Origin: Methanobacterium spitsbergense | GTDB lineage: Archaea > Methanobacteriota > Methanobacteria > Methanobacteriales > Methanobacteriaceae | Direction of reading: 5' to 3' | DNA length: 64,000 nucleotides | NCBI RefSeq assembly: GCF_019931065.1 | Contig: NZ_JAIOUQ010000017.1 | Location: 62,001 to 126,000, forward strand | Part shown: piece after piece, positions 59,401-64,000 of the stretch | How positions within the stretch are numbered: position 1 is the stretch's first letter | How the letters are laid out: the number at the start of each line of letters is the position of its first letter | Notes under the pieces: generated by a model | Seen by the model: only the letters and a program-made list of their open reading frames with translations | Told to the model about the DNA's origin: nothing | Database searches by the model: none | Position numbers and translations under genes: made by a program

Positions 59401-59741
59401 GTCATGTTTTTATTAATGGTGATTTGTGTGTTGTTTATTCCTTTGTATTGTTCATGGGCTATGTATATTTGTCCGTTGGTGTTTACTGTTCCTGTTGCGT
59501 TTTTTATTGAATATTTAGGGCCGATTATGCCTGATTGATATGTTGCAGATTCACCATTCCAATCATCATTTCCCAAAGTACTATTACCATTAACATAAAT
59601 AGTATCTCCCGGTGCAGCTGAAACATTACCCATACCCAAAGCAAAAATAACAGCTAATAGGGTTATTAAAACTACTAAAACCATTAAATTATGATCATTT
59701 ATTGAAAATTTACATTGTCCTATAAATCTTTCCACCCCCAT
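56469..59741 (-). CDS. Large adhesin-like protein: beta-helix, DUF11 repeats, Ig-like domains
   Basis: About 1090 residues: a basic N-terminus and signal segment (LMVLVVLITLLAVIFALG, cut near VSAAP), the opening IYVNGNSTLGNDDWNGES, seven GGAIYN-type beta-helix coils (~150-320) closing with YNWWGSN, an invasin-like linker domain, two DUF11 repeats (NNGPDTATNVKITDLL; NNGPDTAKYITIIDDF), a Big-type domain (GFKGDIVDLIATLTD), and two SbsA-type Ig-like domains (PPVVTSSNPVNNS; PPVVTSTSPVNNA). No C-terminal anchor visible. The GGGGGTGG Shine-Dalgarno-like run lies after ATG 59741, so the true start may be a little downstream (GTG 59735 or later). Role: surface adhesion. Confidence 0.88.
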   Translation of the reverse strand: MGVERFIGQCKFSINDHNLMVLVVLITLLAVIFALGMGNVSAAPGDTIYVNGNSTLGNDDWNGESATYQSGIIGPKYSIKNATGTVNTNGQIYIAHEQYKGINNTQITINKNMTINGESQTDTIINGTGTNWIFKINSGIYVTINNLTLTNGNTTYGGAIYNNYGGTLTVNNSTFTSNSAQYYGGAIYNNGGTLIITDSNLTSNTAEYGGAIYNGGTLTVTDCNLTSNTANYGNGGAIYNGGGTVTVNNSTFTSNSANSGGGAILNYGTVTVNNSTFTSNTADVGGAILNYSGTLTVNNSTFTSNTAQYYGGAIYNSYVGTVNVSFCRIVGNTPQDIYSDGSSCDVDYNWWGSNFVGSDPVTAGRVVGATVSKWLVLTTTSDPDTINTGETSNITADLLHDQNGVYQDPAGGHVPDGIVVNFASDALGTVNPLIANTLNGKATTTFTGNSPGISTVSATVDAQTVNTDVTINTPTADIDVTKNFYYEDLGPIIFPDNPLDRYWKFFSEVIVTNNGPDTATNVKITDLLGTGMELAPFDIFGSWFVTYTGQNPDLDPPENNPSFDPLTMIWTIPTMNNGDVWVLDFFTIANTTGTVNNTATFDPATADQYDPNTTNNVGFAETYVPTAQTQLTKWYQNNSTYGSPHTTTAYYLDNLYAFIKLYNNGPDTAKYITIIDDFTGNLIYNSALMETSYDGGLTWGTDPNAYWLDFGTYSELEWFPNDIALNGMALFRIPAQVNVSNTTITNNATETQRTFNPDGDNTDNPPINQPGFNTINTTTTLNVPLTPTTITVNPATGFKGDIVDLIATLTDTYNNIPLAGQTIQFNVDGNPVGTATTNALGIATLQYTITQTQGIYTILAEFLQDNTYAASSNTNTLDVLDNTPPVVTSSNPVNNSFNVALNKVIQITFNEAIKFGANPWIELKFSSGTGAAIPFTSSIVGNILSITPNSLLDAGRKYTVILHSNSITDLAGNGLTAPYTTRFTTSAPPVVTSTSPVNNAVNVAVNKVVQINFSKAIQLGTNPWIELKNQYGQIKPYTTSINGSTLNITANAAFARGTTYTVILHSNSVTSTGGAGLTTPYTTKFTTTTT
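58790..59290 (-). repeat. Tandem coding repeats of the beta-helix coils
   Basis: Seven units of roughly 66-80 bases, highly similar at DNA level (recurring AGATAGCACCACCA, TTACTGGTGAAAGTACTG and ACAGTCAAAGTACCACCA on the + strand). Such near-identical tandem units can change number by recombination and so vary the adhesin. Confidence 0.75.
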
Positions 59742-59976
59742 TACAAAAAAGGTTTTTTTTATAAAAAAAATTATTTACCATCCTTTGATATTTTTACAAT
59801 ATGGACTATTAATATATATTGTTAAATAACAACCAAATGAAAGACTTTTAAATAAAAAACAAAGAAGTATATGGTCCTGTTTGAATTTGTAGTTTGCCTG
59901 TATGATTTCTATTTTTGCCCCTACCCCCTCATTAATAGTCCAATTGTAACCATAGTAACAAGTTTAATAAATGTCT

Positions 59977-60358
59977 TCATGACCAAAGTTTAGCCTCTTG
60001 TTGACCCATACCAGATAAACTCATTAAATAAATCAAAGTACGTTCACGTGATGATGCAGCATTAGCTAAACTTCGTATATCACTCTTAGATAATAGAAAA
60101 TGATTTATAAAATGATTTAATTGCTGAAATATAAAGCTTTGCTGTAGTAGGAGCTTTCCCACTTTTTTTGAGATAATCCTTATATTCTAATAAATATTCC
60201 ATAACCTTCTTTTTAATTGGTCTTATTCCTTCTTCTTCTATATCCGCTTCTTTATATAATTCAGTGGGAGTCTTTCCGATTAAAGCACAATATTAGTCAA
60301 ATGAGGTTTTATGAGATTCCTGGGTTCCATCATCAATATTTCGTAAAAAAACCATTTT
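59977..60358 (-). pseudogene. Tyrosine recombinase N-terminal relic
   Basis: Broken frames read IGKTPTELYKEADIEEEGIR, PIKKKVMEYLLEYKDYL, then SKSDIRSLANAASSRERTLI and YLMSLSGMGQQEA. This is the SAM-like core-binding domain and the start of the catalytic domain of an archaeal integrase; the rest is gone. An in-frame stop lies near 60290 and a frameshift near 60165. Confidence 0.65.
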
Positions 60359-60835
60359 CTACTTAACCTTTCATCATCCCACATCATCTCATAATATAAT
60401 GATTAAACGACCTAAGATCTAAAATATACGAACTTCCATATACCGAATTTAACGAAATAATAATGAGTTATTTGATAATAAGATACCTTATGTCCTATTA
60501 AATGGGAGATACAATTATATTAGGGTTAAAATGATTGTTTGGCCGGATACTTGGACTTCTATCTTGTTTAGTAATATGTTTTTAGGAGTTAAATTTTATG
60601 GCATATAATAAATTTTAGGTTAAATTCCTTAATATAGCAGATTACTGGCAGATAAAAAAATTTCAAATATTTGGTATTAACATGTTGTAATAAATATAAT
60701 ATTGAGTGTCCTTTTTACCTAATAATCAATTCTTCCTGAATCATCTACATCCTAGCCAGTATTATCCTAGATGTTATTCTTTAATTCTTGTAAGTGCTTC
60801 AGGAGGATATATGGGGTTAAATATATACAATTTAA

Positions 60836-61597
60836 TACGGGGATCTACATAAAGCTCTCATTCATTGTAATTTAAGGGATAAAGCTATTATTCTTTTACA
60901 ATTTTCTAGTGGATTACGTGCCTCTGAAATACGGCAATTAACATATGGTCAATTTTTCATTGCAGTAAAAGAATATATCACTTTTAATAATAATGAAATA
61001 TTTAATATTAATAAAATATACCATCAACTTAAAAATAAAGATAATATTATAGGAATTTGGAATTCAATAGAGTCAGAAACTGATATTGATTATTTAACAT
61101 TTAATTCATCTGAGAGTAACAAAGCAATTATAGATTATCTATCAGAACGTAACAATAAAAAACCTATCACATCATTTGATGAGCCGTTATTTATTGGTAA
61201 TGGAAAACAAATTGGAGAACATACATTATCAGCTATATATAGAAGAATTAATACGAGAGCAGGTTTAGGATCACGTAATGAAAAACGGAATTTTTTAACA
61301 TCCAATATCCCACGTAAAATGTTCGAAAGAGCATTACTAAATAGTGATGTTGAATATTTAGTTATCAAATTAATGTTAGGCTATAAAATAGATAATATAA
61401 AATTAGCCTACTATAAAAATAACCCTGAAATACTTAAAAAGGAATATCTTAAAGGTCTCAGAAATATTACATTTGAAGAAATAAAAATAGTAACAACAGA
61501 CAGATATGATAACATAATCAATGAATTAAAGATAGAAAAAGAGGAAAGAATAAAACTAGAAAATCGAATAAAAAAATTAGAAAATAATAATCTCTGA
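60836..61597 (+). pseudogene. Tyrosine recombinase catalytic-domain remnant
   Basis: The frame is open from 60836 but the only ATG is at 61319. It begins GDLHKALIHCNLRDKAIILL, QFSSGLRASEIRQLTYGQF (catalytic Arg in GLRASEI), has a GEHTLSAIYRRINTRAG segment in mid-domain and ends in a coiled-coil tail (EEIKIVTTDRY ... ERIKLENRIKKLENN). The N-terminal core-binding domain is missing. It overlaps in homology with the relic at 59977-60358, so the two come from different integrases. The region may have been an integration site. Confidence 0.7.
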
Positions 61598-61843
61598 AAA
61601 TTCTCTAACTTAAGTTCAACAAAAAGTGTAAAAAAAATAAATATTTAACTTTAATTGACACCATAACCTATGAAAAATTTTATCAAATTGATATTGTTAC
61701 TTTCATTTCCTAGAAAATATTTTAAATAAAATTTTTTCTAGAAATTGGGATACAACAGCAGTATTCTACTGTAGATCACTAGTAATATGTCTGTTGGGAT
61801 GATATTCTTGATGAATACCTAATTAGACTGTTAATGGTTACTA
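61598..61843. other. Short intergenic stretch
   Basis: AT-rich, between the integrase remnant and the IPP isomerase relic; nothing recognised. Confidence 0.4.
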
Positions 61844-62020
61844 TTAAAACCTAAAGGTTTTTGAAATTTCTTTTATTGCATTAATATGTCCTCTTGCATT
61901 TACATCACCCTCAGGCTGTATAGCTTCTTGTAATGGGTTTAAATGTACTGCAAGGGCATCTGCATTTATCATATCAACTGATTTTTGTGCCAATTCAATT
62001 TGTTGACAACCAATGTTTAT
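61844..62020 (-). pseudogene. Relic of type II isopentenyl-diphosphate isomerase
   Basis: Reads [40 protein letters not shown], then a stop. This is the conserved HLNPLQE...QPEGD segment of the FMN-dependent IPP isomerase (Fni/IDI-2) used for archaeal lipid synthesis. Only about 50 codons survive, with no start. A functional copy must be elsewhere. Confidence 0.75.
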
Positions 62021-62073
62021 CCTTTTCTTTTAAAGTAAACTTATGAACTTCAATAAAAGCTTAGTTTCAAACT

Positions 62074-63999
62074 CTAAGAAGGAATTAATGTATAAATCTG
62101 TTTTAGGAATAAATCTAGTATTATTCTTAAAGTATCCAGATATGACCCCCATGGCAACATTTTTAATTGTATTTTATCGATATAGGTATTTATCCAGTCA
62201 ATAAGAGTCATCAATAGATTTTTAACATTGAATGAACCAGTATTCAATATTCCCTCATTAATTCCAATATTTAATATTATTCTATTTAGAGCCGCTGATA
62301 AATCATTAATAGTTGATAAATCATTAATAGACATATCAGATGCAGAATAAGATTGACCATTTAAATCTATAATATAATTACTCACCTTGTAGTTACTCAC
62401 TCTGGTAGTGTCCACAATAAGATGAGTGATCATTTTAACTCCGTCTACTGTTGCTGAAATTTCCACCAGATTAGGGAATGGCAAATTACCATTAGCATGA
62501 TAAGTGACAATTGCCTCACTACCAATCATTATAGTTGGTACAATACCTTCATAACTTCCCCAACTTGGATCTGCAAAAATTATAGGCACATTTGATACAA
62601 AACTAAAACTTGATCCGGTGGTTAATTTCATTATTATCCGAATAGTCTCATATTCCCCATTTCTTATTTGTTTTACTTTATCAGAAGGATCAATTGTAAG
62701 GATAAACCAAGGATCATAATATGCACTTTTTACTTTGTTTTCTTTATCTGGGTTTCCATTAGAGCCCCACCAATTATACCTTGCATCTGCAGCTCGACCA
62801 GAACAATAAATCTCAAATTGACTATTTCCTATTATTCTATTAAATAATATATCCGCATCACCATAATTTGTATATATGGCTCCCCCTTTCCCTGTGGAAC
62901 CGCCAGTTCCAAATTTGTTATTAATTAATTGACTATTTGATATAATCATTGTGCCATTTTGGTGACAAATAGCACCACCTGTTCCTCCATTTCCATCATA
63001 ACCACGAGAACCGTCGGATCCTCCTTTACCCGGCCAAACTCCAGATCCACCATCTCCTCCATTTCCGCCTTTACTACCGTTTCCAGCAGAATTACTGGTG
63101 AAATCATTTTGTCGTGCAGTTAATATTCTTTCATTATAAATGGCTCCCCCTGATCCGCCCTGACCACCAGCAGCTCCGGAACCTCCATTTCCTCCATATT
63201 TACCAATAAACTTTGCGTCACCTCCATCTCCACCAGAACCGCCAAACCCGCCGTTACCTGCAATATTATGGGTGAATTTAGAAGATCGTACAGTTAATGT
63301 TCCTTCATTATAAATGGCACCGCCAAGGCCACCTTCACCTCCTCGTCCGCCAGAACCAGCACCTCTGGGGTTTGCGCCACTGCCTCCACTGCCCCCATTA
63401 CCCCCATTTCCACCGTTACCATCAAAATTATAGTTCAATTCACTGCTTCCCATAGTTAGCGTGCCATTGTTATATATGGCTCCTCCTAAGCCTCCTTGGC
63501 CACCATTTCCACCATCACCACCACTACCTGCATCCAAACCATTACCACCATGTCCACCAAACCCACCATAACCCCCGTTTCCGTTATGATTGCTGTTAAT
63601 TTTTGAAGATTGAATTTTTAAAATACCTTGATTATAAATAACTCCTCCTGAACCACCTTGGCCACCGGGACCTCCATTTCCAGCAGTTTTTGCATTAGCA
63701 CCATCACCTCCGCGGCCTGCGTTACCTCCTTTACCACCGTAACCAGCATAATTACTGTTTAATGTAGAATCCACTAAGTCTATAGTGCCAGTTAAGCTAA
63801 AAGTATCATTTTTAATAATACCATTGTATATAGCTCCTCCTAAACCACCTTGGCCTCCAGGACCTCCATTTCCACCATAACCTGAACGAGCACCATCGCC
63901 TCCACGAGCACCATCTCCACCATTGCCGCCTTTGCCAGTATAATTATTACTGATGATGGAAGATTTTATTGTTACTGTATCCTGATTATAAATGGCTCC
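62074..63999 (-). CDS. Glycine-rich adhesin-like beta-helix protein (5' partial)
   Basis: The frame is open to the right window edge, so the N-terminus is missing; the GTG at 63774 is internal. It has at least six repeats of about 55-60 residues. Each joins a beta-helix coil (GGAIYNNGTLTMGSSELNYN) to a glycine-rich insert (GGNGGNGGSGGSG, GGHGGNGLDAGSGG) that resembles mycobacterial PGRS sequence. The helix closes with YNWWGSNGNPDKE, followed by an invasin-like domain (NGEYETIRIIMKLTTGSSF) and a ~100-residue helical C-terminus rich in Leu/Ile (LNRIILNIGINEGIL) with no clear anchor. The Gly inserts probably bulge from the helix as flexible or polyglycine-II-like sheets. Confidence 0.85.
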   Translation of the reverse strand, partial: GAIYNQDTVTIKSSIISNNYTGKGGNGGDGARGGDGARSGYGGNGGPGGQGGLGGAIYNGIIKNDTFSLTGTIDLVDSTLNSNYAGYGGKGGNAGRGGDGANAKTAGNGGPGGQGGSGGVIYNQGILKIQSSKINSNHNGNGGYGGFGGHGGNGLDAGSGGDGGNGGQGGLGGAIYNNGTLTMGSSELNYNFDGNGGNGGNGGSGGSGANPRGAGSGGRGGEGGLGGAIYNEGTLTVRSSKFTHNIAGNGGFGGSGGDGGDAKFIGKYGGNGGSGAAGGQGGSGGAIYNERILTARQNDFTSNSAGNGSKGGNGGDGGSGVWPGKGGSDGSRGYDGNGGTGGAICHQNGTMIISNSQLINNKFGTGGSTGKGGAIYTNYGDADILFNRIIGNSQFEIYCSGRAADARYNWWGSNGNPDKENKVKSAYYDPWFILTIDPSDKVKQIRNGEYETIRIIMKLTTGSSFSFVSNVPIIFADPSWGSYEGIVPTIMIGSEAIVTYHANGNLPFPNLVEISATVDGVKMITHLIVDTTRVSNYKVSNYIIDLNGQSYSASDMSINDLSTINDLSAALNRIILNIGINEGILNTGSFNVKNLLMTLIDWINTYIDKIQLKMLPWGSYLDTLRIILDLFLKQIYTLIPS

Positions 64000-64000
64000 C

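Noticed and set aside
59977..61597. SSV-type integrase split into intN and intC by an integrated element
   Set aside because: The two pieces are divergent and overlap in the same part of the catalytic domain, so they belong to different integrases.

Overview
The window is an AT-rich stretch of a methanogenic archaeon of the Methanobacteriales, most likely Methanobacterium or a close relative. Three things point there. A complete mer gene (F420-dependent methylene-tetrahydromethanopterin reductase) lies at 52030-53004. Several proteins carry pseudomurein-binding repeats (PMBR), and one resembles the pseudomurein endoisopeptidase PeiW. There are also large adhesin-like parallel beta-helix proteins typical of this order. 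Nearly everything here concerns the cell surface.

Layout. 1-7.9 kb: a PMBR protein with an M14-like metallopeptidase domain (5' cut by the window edge), a lipoprotein, a broken DUF11/transglutaminase gene, a SIS-domain gene split by one in-frame stop, a PeiW-like enzyme, a DUF1616 membrane protein and a small anchored Ser/Asn/Thr-rich protein. 8.3-11.6 kb: a DUF4012-like protein and an adhesin-like beta-helix protein. 11.9-33.9 kb: a surface-polysaccharide locus with rfbD, rfbA, rfbC, ugd, an ABC-2 exporter pair (Wzm/Wzt-like), seven glycosyltransferase genes (one a methyltransferase/coiled-coil/double-GT2 fusion), an asparagine-synthetase-like protein, an alpha/beta hydrolase and a polyprenyl-phosphate sugar-phosphate transferase. 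rfbB is not in the window. 34.8-42.4 kb: three more Ig-like + PMBR proteins with different C-terminal modules, plus a displaced module relic, a transposase fragment and an IS200/IS605-type end relic. 42.7-46.0 kb: a large receiver/PAS/histidine kinase. 46.5-48.7 kb: a vapBC cassette and a decayed copy around a TRAM-domain gene. 50-51 kb: a MarR regulator and a Met/Lys/His-rich protein with palindromic upstream sites. 52-53 kb: mer. 54.4-64 kb: a beta-propeller surface protein, a large adhesin, two integrase remnants and a glycine-rich adhesin running off the right edge.

How the genes fit together. The polysaccharide locus has the parts of a bacterial-style ABC-dependent pathway: an initiating sugar-phosphate transferase, dTDP-rhamnose and UDP-glucuronate supply, glycosyltransferases, and an exporter whose ATPase carries an Ig-like domain of the kind otherwise seen here on secreted wall proteins. 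The PMBR proteins probably bind and cut or remodel pseudomurein; their shared N-terminal half (signal peptide, Ig-like domain, PMBR) is joined to interchangeable C-terminal modules.

Most notable observations: (1) several secreted-protein genes appear to start at ATT behind a GGAGG Shine-Dalgarno, clearest at 54456, where an in-frame stop precedes it and no ATG/GTG/TTG occurs before the signal peptide ends; (2) a duplicated noncoding unit of about 130 nt with its own TATA-like box and terminal T7 sits upstream of two PMBR genes; (3) a PMBR protein with a TIM-barrel hydrolase-like module is a candidate wall-glycan enzyme; (4) many short gene relics (transglutaminase, ugd, KaiC, histidine kinase, type II IPP isomerase, integrases, vapB) show that the intergenic DNA is a graveyard of duplicated and accessory genes. 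No tRNA, rRNA or CRISPR array was seen. All calls are by eye from sequence and translation; no database search was run.
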